A stretch of DNA of 64,000 nucleotides from Crambe crambe (GCA_963924555.1 OZ004583.1:4497501-4561500); one strand, 5' to 3'. Positions 1 through 10,656 are shown, numbered from the stretch's first letter. The notes: generated by a model from the sequence alone, not told the origin. Program-made: numbers and translations.

Positions 1-2880
1 TAGCCAATATATACATGTCCACACTATTAAGAAGATTTCTATGTACACAAAAACAAACGCCACATTCAATCTCAGCTCTTAATTACTTCATTAAAGACCT
101 CAACCTATTCAACTCGGCCATAAATACACTCCAGTCAATTTATGTGTGCATTTAACCTGTGAAAATGTACTTGATACCCAGCTCTATCTTAACATGCAAG
201 AGCTTTGCTTCCTCTACAATTGAGCAACATCTACATGAACACTTTAACAAAGTCATGAAGACTGACAATATGCCACTCTTTAAAACCTTTAATGTATACA
301 AAAGGTCACTGCCTACAAGGTGGGTCCTTGGAGAAAGTTTAAATTTATATACACTACCATTCTATGCAAGAGAGAGCGACATTGAGTTGATGACTCATCA
401 TCTTTAATCACGCAAACAGTGCAATACCGTACCGTACAGCGTACCACCTTAAAATGGTGAAAGAATTTTTTCTGACAAGGAGCTGAATTCTAGAAGCTTG
501 TCACTTAAACAGGTAAGCAAGTGCCCAAATTTGAATCGTGCAGCTGCTCAAGTGTAGAGAAAAGGAGGGATCAACATTAGTATGTTCTTAGGTATATAAA
601 CAACAAATTGTAATAAATTGATGTATGACTCTGAACAAGAGCCACTCCACCACCACCAGATCACAAGAGTTCTTTCTGATAGTATATTTGGGGGGTTAAA
701 GCTACAAAAAATAACAATAAAGAAACACAAAAGGCCACAATGCTCCATAATAAAATATAAGAACATGTTTGCTTTGCAAAGCTATATTGGACCACAAATA
801 TTGCAGAGAGATGGTTGCAATGCAGAGTGCAAGTCCTTTATAACAATAGCTCTAAAATGAATTCTACCTTGGTGATGATGGTGTCATTTCTAGGATGCTT
901 CTCTGCTATTCTTACGCCCAGGTGGAATTGTATGGCGATAACTTATATCTTGTATTGATCAAGTATCAGGCTGGAATATGTTCTTTTGATTCTTCTGCAA
1001 TCAAGATTACACACACTGGGCATATCCACTGTCAGGAAAAAGGTATGCAGTTTCTTGGCAAGATTGAATTCCTGAAGACAGTCCCTTGTCTGTCCTGTGG
1101 TCAATTCCAGAAGTTTTCAATTTAGGGGTACTTCAAGGCCACCACCTATTCCTGCCTGATATATGACAACTGTTATGCTACATTATAAATTTTAGAGAAA
1201 TAAATTTTACTTCAAAGTGGGAGCCAGAAAATATGACAAAATTAAGATGTATGCAGAAAATTTTTTCAATGCTGACAGTGATTAGTGCTAAGGATTTGGA
1301 AGCAATCTTGAAGGAGCATCTTGTCCTGACAACCTTTCAAAATTGCTAATCCCAAGATCGAAGAAAAGGAAGCAGTTCATAATGTTACTCGACACACTCA
1401 TACAGATAGATATAAAAACAAACCACGTGTAGCTCAGAATCACTCTAGACCCTTGAAAAAGGAACACTAGCTTCCGAAACGTTGGGCGATTTCCCCCCTC
1501 ACATTTCACCCATCTATTTTTTCCCGGCCATTCTCCATACCTGCCTAAGATGTCTCAGGCAATGAAACCGAAACAGAAGATTCAGAATCCAATTACGAAA
1601 CAAGGTGTGGGCTCACTAACCAGGAGCAGATCACTATGCTCCAAGACCAGCTATAGCCCCAGCCCAGCACTAGCCCTCCAGGGAGTTGAGCCCTCGAGTA
1701 ATTCCGCCAACCAAGAAAAATTCCATCTGGAAGAAGATATTCATAGAGCCTTCACTCAATGGAGTGGAATCACTTGATTCAAATCCAGGAAATAAAAAAA
1801 ACAACAAAAAAATGCTTAAAGCAAGCACTTGTAGCTAGCGCTGCATTTGTGATCTAAACTTTATTCTTTGTCCAGGAAATGCCTGAATCTTCACTCTACA
1901 ATTATAGTATACCTGGAACTACAAAATCTAGTTGCTATGGTGTTGCTATGAACATTGGACCCAGCATCAGCGAGATTCAAATTGTTGCATCTTCAGATAG
2001 TATGAATTACTTACTCAATTTAGAATTAAAATGATTATAAGAAGATAATTGAAGTAATATTTATTACTGTTGCGTACTTGCTGGTAGAAACTAAAATACT
2101 TTGCTTACTAACTTTTTCATTAGTCATTTATTGATACTGTCAATTGTATGCTTCCAAACTAGAATTCTGTCATTTCCAAGCTTCACATCCCCAGTCCCAA
2201 GCAGGTAAATCAAAGTTCAATTGGATCTTCTACACATAATGACAGCTCCATCAGAAGTCTCTTCGCTACTTATCTTCCTCTTCCACATAGTCAGCAATGT
2301 CTGTAACCAAGGTTGTGTGCCCAGCTGTTGTCAGGCTGGCAGGCACTCAAACCCTGGAGTACTATCACCCCACATAGTGTGCATCACTTACCTGATGGAG
2401 CAATAAAGTGTTCGGAAAAAAAAGAGATTTCTCACAAACATTCATGGTATTACTCATTGCTAAATTTCTTCAGAGGACATCTTATCTCACAAAGATAAAA
2501 CAAACGGGAGTTCAAACTTTGAACAGAAACACTAAAAGATATTAGTTGAAGGCAATTATGTGATGGCTTGGCCCTCAGAGGAATGCAGCAAAGCCACCGT
2601 TAGTTGAAAAGGAAATGACAAATTAAAAGTTAGAATGAAAGGACTTCAGAGTAATAGAGAAGACATAAAAACAGGGAAATTGACCTGTACTTGTAGAAAA
2701 ATTTAAACATCACCACAAGGATATTGCTGGCAAAAGTGTACTGGTGAAGAAATCACACTACAAAAATAATAGTAACAAGTGAAGTAAAAATTTATCAATA
2801 CACAAAAAAGTATTAAAATAACTGATCCTGTTAATAATAAATAATAGGTGTGATAATGCAGCTGGTTGAAAGTACTACTA
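1..2880. other. Gene-poor repeat-rich stretch
   Basis: I find no convincing gene here. Short open frames lack domain signatures and splice context. The first ~48 bases and about 2221-2320 match parts of 9178-9282, so this stretch carries scraps of a dispersed repeat probably derived from the Penelope-like element described there. Around 1450-1490 lies a CTTCCGAAACGTTGGG-type segment of the kind seen near the ends of several retroelements. About 1545-1780 gives a 75-codon open frame with no recognised product. Confidence 0.5.
2221..2325 (+). repeat. Dispersed repeat copy shared with 9178-9282
   Basis: About 100 bases, including a run beginning CATCAGAAGTCTCTT and ending TCAGCAATGTCTGTA, are nearly identical to 9220-9282. 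The first 48 bases of the window match the segment just upstream in the second copy. The second copy lies directly after a Penelope-like RT motif, so this is probably a scrap of the same family. Confidence 0.6.
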
Positions 2881-2881
2881 G

Positions 2882-2887
<6 letters not shown>

Positions 2888-2979
<92 letters not shown>
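2888..2979. repeat. (AG)n microsatellite
   Basis: An uninterrupted AG dinucleotide array of about 46 units. It creates spurious Arg/Glu and Ser/Leu open frames on the two strands; neither is a gene. Confidence 0.97.
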
Positions 2980-2980
<1 letters not shown>

Positions 2981-3321
2981 GGTCCATCAGTTCATAATAA
3001 ATCTGAACATGGTTGCCTGTTATTGCATCAAGAGAATATTCAGTTCTCTTTATATTTATCAACTGCAGGGGTGAAGAGGTACATTGATCATGCAGGTAGT
3101 ACTGTGATGAAATCAGGTCTGCTGCCTTTGACATCCAACTGTAAAGAATGGCAGGTAGCAACATAGATTAATCTTGCTGTAAAGTTGAAATTCATGCAAG
3201 AAATAAATCACACACTTAAATATATTTCAAAAAGAAGAAAGGGAGGAATGGGAGTAAAAATATTCCATTTATGAGTCACTTGGATGATTCGAATTAGACA
3301 TCGAAATGTAATTTCAGTTTG

Positions 3322-3843
3322 CTAGTACTTAAACAGAAATAGTTCCGATTCAAAATGTCGAAGATGATCAGCAGAAAAATTATTTTGACTACAGTATTTT
3401 AAGAATCTATAACAGACGAACATATAATAATTATAGTGATAGAATGCAATTTGAGTGTAGCCACCCAGCTGATGTGCATTGTCTATGGAATGTTGTGTCC
3501 TCCAGTCTACGCATAAAACTTGAAAAGGGAAGAGATTTGCCTGCGATTTCATTCCATTCGAGTCCCTTAGACGATTAGAATTCGATATTGAGAGTTCACT
3601 GTCCATAATATTAGTATTTCTGTCATTCATTTGTGGCAAGCAAGTATGCAACCCATTGCTGCAATAATGTAAAGGAATACAAGCACCGCCAAAGGCAGCA
3701 TTCAACCAGGTGCCTGTGGAATGTGCCACCGAAGCAACTACGAAGTAATTCAGTCTTACGAATACATTACAGCGAGTCCTCCAGCTATCTATAGGAAAGA
3801 TCACAAAAGATATAATTGAAAGGGGAAGAAATGAGGTAAGCAC
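3322..3843 (-). CDS. Unrecognised 173-codon open frame
   Basis: A single open frame of 173 codons beginning with a hydrophobic N-terminus (MLTSFLPLSIISFVIF) that could be a signal peptide or membrane anchor. The rest is cysteine- and tyrosine-containing without a motif I recognise. There is no neighbouring exon with matching phase and no clear promoter or polyadenylation signal tied to it. It could be a small secreted-protein gene or a chance frame; the length is only mildly improbable in this base composition. Confidence 0.2.
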   Translation of the reverse strand: MLTSFLPLSIISFVIFPIDSWRTRCNVFVRLNYFVVASVAHSTGTWLNAAFGGACIPLHYCSNGLHTCLPQMNDRNTNIMDSELSISNSNRLRDSNGMKSQANLFPFQVLCVDWRTQHSIDNAHQLGGYTQIAFYHYNYYMFVCYRFLKYCSQNNFSADHLRHFESELFLFKY

Positions 3844-3908
3844 ATTAAAAAGAAATGAGTTTGAAGAGAACTAGTAGTACCCTTACACACCATTTGGAAA
3901 GTCTGATT

Positions 3909-3918
3909 GATAAATAAG

Positions 3919-3953
<35 letters not shown>

Positions 3954-4026
3954 AAAATAAATAAATAAATAAATAAAAAAAATAAATAAATAAATTAAAA
4001 AATAAATTAAAAAATAATTAAAAAAT
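3909..4026. repeat. (TAAA)n microsatellite, degenerate at 3' end
   Basis: Tandem AAAT/TAAA units, regular at first and then drifting into AAAAAATAAATT variants. Simple repeat with no coding content. Confidence 0.95.
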
Positions 4027-4866
4027 TGACAAATCTTTCACAATAATTTATATATACACATAAACGAAACATAAACATGTAAATCATGATATGAAAAAGT
4101 AACAGCAGCTCTTTTACAAGATGAAGTCATGTGAATGTATGCACCATCAATAAGGTCACAACTTTGTCAAATATTGGATTTTCCACTTCAGAAAGTTCAG
4201 ATATGGAAAACAATTGTGTGGCATCCTGTTCTAGTAGTGTGCTACATTCGTTTATCTCGGTTTCTAACCACAAGAATATTTTTCCTAACTTGATAGTTTG
4301 TGCGCTCCCTCATCACTTAATAGTGCCTCTACCATTCCAATTTCAAAAATGCTTAGATTCTCTTGGTCACCATTCAGGGTTTTATTGCTTGAGGGGGAAA
4401 AATCAACCATTATAGGCAATCTACAATGCGTTAAGTGGAAGGGGAGGGGATATGCCAATAGTGAGGGGGGGAGGCTTTTGAGGGGAGGCAAAAGCCTCCC
4501 CTCACTCCCTTGATTAATGTAACCGTGGATGGAAAGAAATTTCTTTTGCAGATAGATTTTCCAGAAAATGAAAATGCCGGTCAGTCTAATGTAACCATAC
4601 TAAGTATAGTGTATATTGTGTACATTTATGTACATTATTGCGCATGATTGAAATTCCTCCCTATTACACTTTATGACAATGTAGCATGTAACTACGCATA
4701 TGAGCATGCACTCAGAGCAGAGCTCAAAGAAAAGGGTTGGAAACAAGTAAGCACAAAAAATTTCTTCTAAATAAAAAGGTTATGTAGGGATGGCTCTAAA
4801 ATCTATGAACTGCAGCCTCATATCAAAACAAACCCTATACATTTGCAGTGGATGTAAATGTAGAAA
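4027..4866. other. Non-coding flank with dispersed repeat
   Basis: No gene seen. Positions 4754-4794 carry a dispersed repeat (AAATTTCTTCTAAATAAAA then GTAGGGATGGC) also found at 23105-23245, 35265-35375, 55612-55760 and, inverted, at 60373-60416. The Helitron remnant begins abruptly about 70 bases after it. A purine-rich hairpin with AAAAGCCTCCCC lies at 4470-4510. Confidence 0.6.
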
Positions 4867-5055
4867 TTGTTTCGATACGATCTTGTAGACCTATCTAGCA
4901 AGGTATTTGCTGACGGTATGGCTTATGTAGCACTTTCTAGGGTAAAATCACTGGCTGGATTGCACCTGATATCTTTTGACAACAATTCTATCAAGGTCAA
5001 TACCAAGTGTCTTAAAGAAGTTAACAGGTTGCAGGAACTGTACAGAAAAGATTTC
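4867..5055 (+). pseudogene. PIF1-like helicase C-terminal fragment
   Basis: About 60 residues match the end of PIF1/RRM3 helicases: DGMAYVALSRVKSLAGLHLI followed by an N-S-I-K-V segment and NRLQELY. Only helicase motif VI and the tail remain; Walker A, Walker B and motifs III-V are missing upstream. In family members the chain continues directly into the Lys-rich linker, but here the frame shifts near 5055, after which the linker is readable in the next frame. Confidence 0.8.
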
Positions 5056-5367
5056 CTTTGTATGACATCCCCACTGCATCTTCTCACTCTAAGCGTAAGC
5101 TTACTGGTAGTTGTGAACTAGACAAGCCAGTTCCTAAGCAGAGACGCACCTCAATAAAGAGTGCTGAAAAATCCAATACTAAAAATAACACCAAGAAGAA
5201 TGAATGTAGTAACCTATCACAGGCAGACAAGCCGCATACTGATCCTGGGTCGCAGTTACCAAGGACATGGCCGTTTAAGTTTCATTCAGTTGATGAACAA
5301 TGGCAACGTGGCACTTGCACTTCATTAGGTTTCAATTTCAAAAAGACCAATGGAGTAGCTCCAGGCA

Positions 5368-6072
5368 GTGTATCTTTACCTCTCACTTGCCCAGACCAGC
5401 AGAAAGTCCATCATGGGAGATGGAAATTGCATGTTTCGCTCCCTGTCCTACGTAATCACAGGTTCTGAGAACCAACACAAGGAAGTATGTGCAAAAATAG
5501 TCCAGCACATGAAAGACACTGCTCCTCTCATGCTAGGACACATCAAAGGTTATTACCCAAATTGCTCCAGTGTGCAAGAATACATACAGTCCAGTGCAAT
5601 GGACAAAGCTGCATGGGGCACTGACATTGAATTGCTTACCATGTCTCACTTGTTGAAAACATGCATTTTCTCATATACGGTTCAGAGACAAAGCTGGGAT
5701 AGGTATGCACCCAACAGTGTAGACAAAACTATAGCTTTGTCATCAAAATCTATATACCTAAGACACCCTTGTGATCACTATGATGTTGTGCTTGCAACTG
5801 AACCAATAAGTTCAAGCAGTAATCAACATGACAAACCACGCCCTACAAATTCTAAGCGCAAGAATACTGATACTGATACCAAACCCCCCAAAAAGTCTCT
5901 CATTGATAATAGGCAGGCTGACATAATGCAGGAATGGCCCAATTTCAGATTTCATTCTGTGAATGAGCAGTGGCAACGTACTGCATGTGCTGTCATGGGC
6001 CTTCCATTTGTGCGCTCAAATGGAGTTTGTCAAGGTGGTGCCAATGTAGTTCTTACATATAGAGCGAAATAA
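5368..6072 (+). pseudogene. OTU-domain cysteine protease of a Helitron
   Basis: The OTU domain starts with GDGNCMFRSLSYVITGSE, containing the catalytic Asp and Cys of the D-G-N-C motif, and ends near HPCDHYDVVLA, which supplies the expected catalytic His. All three catalytic positions look intact. OTU domains remove ubiquitin; in Helitrons the role is unknown. A ~42-residue module with FHSVDEQWQR stands before the domain (about 5265-5395, in the preceding frame) and recurs after it as FHSVNEQWQR (about 5935-6070), where the frame ends. In related proteins this module precedes each OTU, so the second copy may be the start of a lost second OTU unit. Confidence 0.8.
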
Positions 6073-6074
6073 TA

Positions 6075-6640
6075 TTGTTTCCTCTTGCAAAAGAGGGGCA
6101 ATCCACCACTGAGGTGGTTGATTGTCCATGACTTATCCAATAATATAAGGTAATAAGGTTTTAAAAAAAATTCAATCCTATTCAATTAACTGTGTAGGGT
6201 GCTACTTATATAGGAATGTGTACAATGTAGCTCTCTAGGGTATGGTTCAAACCATGGCAGCTCCATATAATAATAGGAGGCCATATGCCAAGTGCCTACA
6301 ATCCATTTGGACAAACATTAATGCTGTATCAAAAATAATAAAGGAGGACCATTCAAAAGTAAATATCAGGTGTTAGTTAATTAGAAGTAAAGATTTTATA
6401 AATAAAAAAAAATCCTTTACTTACACTATTCTTGTAGTGGCCATGAAGAAACAAAGCTACTATACACGCATTTGTACACATTATTATGCATCCTATAATC
6501 GAAGTAGCACCCTACACATAATTATTATGTAACATCCCATTCATGTCACTGGTATCAAAAATAACAGGTATAATTGCAACATTTAAAAACAACACCTGTC
6601 GTGTCTAGCTAGATTAATTAGATCATGTCATGTGTGTACA
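6075..6640. other. Intergenic, nothing recognised
   Basis: AT-rich sequence between the Helitron remnant and the micro-exon gene. I see no open frame with a recognisable product. A phrase ending in GGTGCTACTT/AAGTAGCACC occurs as a loose inverted pair at about 6198-6208 and 6500-6510, suggesting an old MITE of about 310 bases. Confidence 0.4.
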
Positions 6641-6648
6641 GAATTCAG

Positions 6649-8069
6649 ACTTCACACATGTGCAAATAAAGTCATGGATACCCGTGTGAGTTACTAAATA
6701 ATTATGTTTTACTAGCTAGCTAGCAAGACATAATAATTGGTGTTACAAGTTTCAGCTAACATTTCACTGCCTATAACTTACATTTTCAGATCAATATAGA
6801 AGATATATATGAGTTTGGTAAGAGAAAACTATCTAGATACAAAACATAGGCTACCTATTAACTGATAAGCTCTCCTAACTTAGCTACAGATAAAAGGTAC
6901 TAGTAGTACCATCAGTGCAGAGCTAGTGATAATTATTATTATCCTTTCATTATTCTTTCAATTTGAAGATGACCTGATGGATCACCATCGGAACAATGCT
7001 GGTAATAGCTATGTCATAATAATAACTTGGTTATCTTTGCATTGGGGATTGGGTGCTTACCCCTATGGATCTAAGTAATGTTGCAGTAGCTGTAGTGGTC
7101 TGCAAGATGTACCCTATACTTAATGCAAACATGCATGTAAATTAGTATAGACAGGATAATCAAAGCAACTATAACAGGATAATTATGTGAGGGTCTACTG
7201 TATATGAACTAATGCATGCTATTCTATTGATAACATTTAATGATTTCAACTCTCACAGGTGATAATAATAATATAGAGCCCATGGTAATAGGTAAGTCTG
7301 TGCACAAAATTAATTTCATGCCATTAACTGCTATCACAAAAAAATTTGCATTACTATAACTGTGTGAAAATGTCCAAGTTAGATTGTAGGCAGGGAAGAG
7401 GTGGGCATTGATGTGGGGGAGGGGGGAATTGAAAGAGGTGTGAGGGGAAGAGGGGGTTATTTAACTAAAAAACTCTCTCCATGACTACAACTTCACGTCA
7501 ATTGCAGGGTACCCAGGAGGTGGAGTGGAAGGAGGAATGGGAAGAGGAGGAGGAGGAATTGAAAGGGGAAGAGGTGGAGGGGTGGAAGGAGGGGTAGGAA
7601 GAGGAGGAGGAGGAGGAGGAATTGAAAGGGGAAGAGGTGGAGGGGTGGAAGGAGGGGTAGGAAGAGGAGGAGGAGCAGAAGGGGGAAGAGGAGGAGGAGT
7701 AGAAGAGGAAGAGGAGCAGAAGGGGGAAGAGGAGGAGGAGCAGAAGGGGGAAGAGGAGGAGGAGCAGGAAGGGGAAGAGGACGAGGAGAAGAAAGGGGAA
7801 GAGGAAGGAGGGGTGGAAGGAGGAATCCTTACTATACATTCAAATGTAAGTTATGATGTATACACTGTACATTGAATATTTCATAACAATTATTTTCATA
7901 TGTGCAGTCTATGGAAGTAAAATACCCACGAGTTGGCCCATTTCTATCTTAACAGTCTGACACTAAAACTTTGAAAAGATTAAATTTTTTATTATTATTG
8001 GATTACTCATTGACCATGATGTTCTATTGATAGTTGGAATACTTACGAACCGGAAAGTGGGTGTTATAA
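6649..8069 (+). CDS. Micro-exon gene for a Gly-rich/Glu-rich protein
   Basis: Not recognised by family. I read five or six small exons joined by good splice signals: a possible one ending at 6685 (GTGAGT donor), 6790-6817, 6969-7001, 7259-7291, 7508-7845 and 8034-8069. Donors after four of them are GTAAGA, GTAATA, GTAAGT and GTAAGT. Phases agree throughout: the two 33-base exons are both phase 1-1, each adding 11 residues that end at a split Gly codon; the 338-base exon then encodes PGGGVEGGMGRGGGG-type repeats, changes to an acidic EEEEEQKGEEEEEQ stretch, and the last exon ends in TAA. The upstream start is not fixed. A structural or matrix protein is a guess from composition. The repeat exon overlaps a purine minisatellite, so an array that happens to be open is the alternative. 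Confidence 0.45.
7520..7830. repeat. Purine-rich GGA minisatellite
   Basis: One strand is nearly all purine. A unit of about 70 bases containing GGAATTGAAAGGGGAAGAGG is repeated twice, followed by 21-30-base units with AGCAGAAGGGGGAAGAGG. It forms the body of the Gly/Glu-rich exon at 7508-7845. Confidence 0.85.
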
Positions 8070-8340
8070 ACGTAAGTTGCAAGTCATGATTGAGTCATTA
8101 TTATGATGTCCTGATAATACATCTTCATTGCAGAACAAAAAGACCTATATTCTTTATCTAGTAATTATAAAATTAATAATTATAATAAATTTTAATAATT
8201 CAATTACAAAATCCATGCGCATAATTATCTTGCTCGTGTAGCTAGCCATGCGTATAGCTAGCTTAGATTCAACGAGGGTTTATCTGCCTAACTTCAACAC
8301 TAAAAAGCTACTGTTCAAAGAAAAAAAGACCAGGAACAAG

Positions 8341-8650
8341 TAAGGGAAAAAACATTTCTGTGAAATGAAAAAAGATGTAGGGATGACCACTTCTCCAAAA
8401 AGTAAAGAAACAAGGGTAGGTATGAAGAATGGAAATGGGATCAATCTTTGTTCTGTATATCCAGCCAACAATCCCTACATATACGCCAGGTAGCTTCAGA
8501 TAATAGTGTGTATGTGTAGGGATTGTTGGCTGGATATACAGAACAAAGATTCCATTTCCATTCTTCATACCTACCCTTGTTTCTTTATTTTTTGGAGCAG
8601 TGGTCATCCCTACATCTTTTTTCATTTCACAGAAATGTTTTTCCCTTTAT
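8341..8650. mobile_element. Long-hairpin MITE, copy 1
   Basis: Two arms of about 140 bases are inverted copies: TAAGGGAAAAAACATTTCTG at the left mirrors the right end, and CTGTATATCCAGCCAACAAT mirrors ATTGTTGGCTGGATATACAG around a short loop near 8495. No coding capacity. The same family occurs at 27211-27334 (one arm only) and 53692-53966 (both arms). Confidence 0.9.
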
Positions 8651-8994
8651 TATATATAGGACTCCGACGTTGAAATTGACAGCAAGATTGCCAGCATGGA
8701 GCGGAAAGCTGGCATTTGGAAAGCCAAGGACAGTAACATTAGTACTTAATTGCTTGTGAGGGAGAAATTTACATACACATTCAAGGATGACTTAAGACTT
8801 AATGGTGACTTACCACGTCGATATTGTACATCCCAAACCTCTAACACCAGTTTTAATCTTTTTTCAACACCTTTGTTTGATTTGAAAGATGATCAGTCTG
8901 TTCCTTTCCCAACTTCCAGGTTAATCTAATCTCTAACTTGAAGTGAACATTGCCATTATATGTGTCACTTCTATCTTATAAAGCCATACTTGTA

Positions 8995-9290
8995 GCAATG
9001 GATGTCAGCAGCCTCATCCCATACGATGAAATGCACAACATTTATTACCCTTCAACCCCAACCTCATCATCCAGCTACTATACCTCAACGTCAATCACAA
9101 TTGTTTTGAATTTGCATTGTTAATGTTCTAACAGATCAAAGGAACAGCAATGGGAGCACCTTTTTCACCCACAGTAGCATGTCCACACTATCAAGAAGAT
9201 TTCTATGTGCATCTTCTACAGCTTCATCAGAAGTCTCTTTGTTACTCATCTTCCTTTTCCACATAGTCAGCAATGTCTGTACTACAAACA
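8995..9290 (+). mobile_element. Fossil scrap of a Penelope-like reverse transcriptase
   Basis: One frame gives an MDVSSL-type start and another gives QIKGTAMGAPFSPTVA, which matches the RT motif (GTAMGxxxAPxxA) characteristic of Penelope-like elements. The scrap is broken in several places and lacks the catalytic aspartate pair and any endonuclease. Part of its downstream sequence recurs at 2221-2325 and at the left edge of the window. It looks old. Confidence 0.6.
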
Positions 9291-9621
9291 GTTCCTAATA
9301 TACATGCTCAACTATTACTACTTTTAGATTGTACTATAAAGTTCAAAAAGGAAATAGTAAGCTCAGTTAAGCTAGAGAGCCGAACTATTGGCTTATTGCT
9401 GGTCTATATTTAAAGACACCTGTCATACCGTTACTCCTGGAGTAGTTATAAGTAGCCTTATAACTACTCCATAGTAGTTATATGAGTATATATAGAGTAG
9501 TTATATGAAAGCCTTATAGCTTTCGTGACTATATCAACTATGGTTTTAGCTTTTTGGGTTCATTATATGTGGGGCTAAATACTTAATAATTCATCCATAA
9601 GGATCCCTAAGAAACAGCCAT

Positions 9622-9801
9622 GTATATGTCGTATAATGTCATGAATCTTGTAGATTGTACGAGTTCTAGTGATGGGAGTGAAGAGAAGGAGGAAAATGCT
9701 GTACAAAAGATAAACTCCCAAATCAGTTCTGCAATGCGTGAAAGAGCTCAAGCTGCTGCCAGAGTTAGTAATCATTGGCAGAGGCTGCATGAAGCCTAGG
9801 A
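9622..9801 (+). CDS. Possible 59-codon exon, unrecognised
   Basis: An ATG-started frame rich in Glu, Gln, Ala and Ser (for example SSDGSEEKEENAVQKINSQ, then MRERAQAAARVSNHWQRL) ends in TAG. The composition looks like real coding sequence for a charged helical segment rather than chance AT-rich sequence. It could be a 5' exon of the SET or HECT gene downstream; I see no domain. About 10000-10150 carries further coding-like sequence (SLADHCSSAIGDII, SPETKCQIVEKVMSYV) broken by stops, which suggests a decayed helical protein in this interval. Confidence 0.25.
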
Positions 9802-10246
9802 TATCGGTAATAGCCACTTCTAACCAGGCTTTTGCCAATTCACGGAGGTATCAAGTGATGCATTCACTACACTCTTTGAGCAGTAGATGCAGTAGTTAGA
9901 TGTTATATTTTCATCTTGTTCAACACTCCACACACCTTCCAACAGGAATGCCCACATATTCCATTCTTCCCACTTGGCGGAACCCACACCCAGTCCAAAA
10001 ACTAAATTTTGAAAAAAGGCTTAAATCGTTGGCAGATCACTGTTCAAGTGCAATAGGTGATATTATCCATTTTTAAAAAGATTTAATGTCACCAGAGACT
10101 AAATGCCAAATAGTAGAGAAAGTAATGTCATATGTAACCTAGGCTTTGGAAGGGCTACCATACCGTGTCATCAGGAATTATGCCTTGCTGCTTGTTGTTA
10201 CAGTATAGAAGGTGAGAGAAGCTATAATTATATTTGATTTAAACCG

Positions 10247-10404
10247 ATGGTGGTAACTGTGGACGAAGATGGTAATCCTATGCAACCAGATGTGTGTGTT
10301 CACATGTCAGATGTACAACAGCAATGTGGAAACGCTGACTGTGGGAGACGAGGTCCTCATCGACAGAGATATCCACCGTCTTTCATGAGGAGGACGAGGG
10401 CCTC
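10247..10404 (+). CDS. Possible exon, Cys/His-containing, unrecognised
   Basis: An ATG-started open segment reading MVVTVDEDGNPMQPDVCVHM, then CGNADCGRRGPHRQRYPP, ends at a weak GTACTT donor. Base composition is richer in G+C than the surroundings and the peptide lacks low complexity, which supports coding. No family recognised. It lies about 410 bases upstream of the SET gene start and may belong to the same transcription unit. Confidence 0.3.
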
Positions 10405-10437
10405 GGTACTTACTCTATTTGTAATAAATCGCATAAT

Positions 10438-10656
10438 TTAACAGTCTTCCACTGATATCGAGAGCAGGAACTTTTGATCCTCCTTCTCCTCCTCCTCATA
10501 ATCCACCTCTTTGCACGCAAGGATATTAATTGTAAGGCATAATAATTTGAGTACAGCTAGGTAGCTATACCTGATGAGGTGGGGACGCATTTCACTTTGA
10601 TTGAATGAAAATCTTTCGGGATCATCCCCCAATGCTACATGGAAGGCAAAGGCCAC
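10438..10656 (-). CDS. Possible minus-strand exon pair, unrecognised
   Basis: On the minus strand, 10656 down to about 10575 reads ALGDDPERFSFNQSEMRP and meets a possible donor (CATCAG|GTATAG); about 10510 down to 10441 reads KEVDYEEEEKEDQKFLLSI and ends in TAA. The plus strand of the second part is also open and Pro-rich, so orientation is uncertain. No domain recognised. Confidence 0.2.
   Translation of the reverse strand: MAFAFHVALGDDPERFSFNQSEMRPHLIRYSYLAVLKLLCLTINILACKEVDYEEEEKEDQKFLLSISVEDC

Larger units (their letters stand above)
4867..6072 (+). mobile_element. Helitron-type element remnant (PIF1 C-terminus plus OTU)
   Basis: The stretch encodes, in order, the last part of a PIF1-family helicase (AYVALSRVKSLAGLHL, the conserved motif VI region), a Lys/Ser-rich linker, a tryptophan-containing module, an OTU cysteine protease domain and a second copy of the tryptophan module. 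PIF1-like helicases with an OTU domain are typical of animal Helitrons. The reading frame changes near 5058 and again near 5368-5400, and the helicase core and Rep domain are absent, so this is a 5'-truncated, inactive copy. A hairpin with a CCACC/GGTGG stem lies just downstream (6098-6124), in the place where Helitrons carry a terminal hairpin, but I cannot identify a CTRR end. Confidence 0.8.

Noticed and set aside
2703-3164. 153-codon minus-strand frame with a long Leu-Ser repeat
   Set aside because: It is the (AG)n microsatellite read as protein; flanking residues have no domain.
6098-6180. Helitron 3' terminus
   Set aside because: A CCACC/GGTGG hairpin is present but no CTRR end follows at the usual distance, so the true end was not called.
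7498-7839. 113-codon minus-strand Ser/Pro/Phe-rich frame
   Set aside because: Shadow of the purine array; the plus-strand frame has matching splice sites, the minus-strand frame has none.
8280-8759. Several open frames over the hairpin MITE
   Set aside because: They mirror one another across the palindrome and are artefacts of the inverted arms.
10438-10530. Pro-rich plus-strand reading (SPPPPHNPPLC) as an exon of the SET gene
   Set aside because: It ends in TAA without a donor and its phase cannot be joined to 10817; the minus-strand reading is as good.
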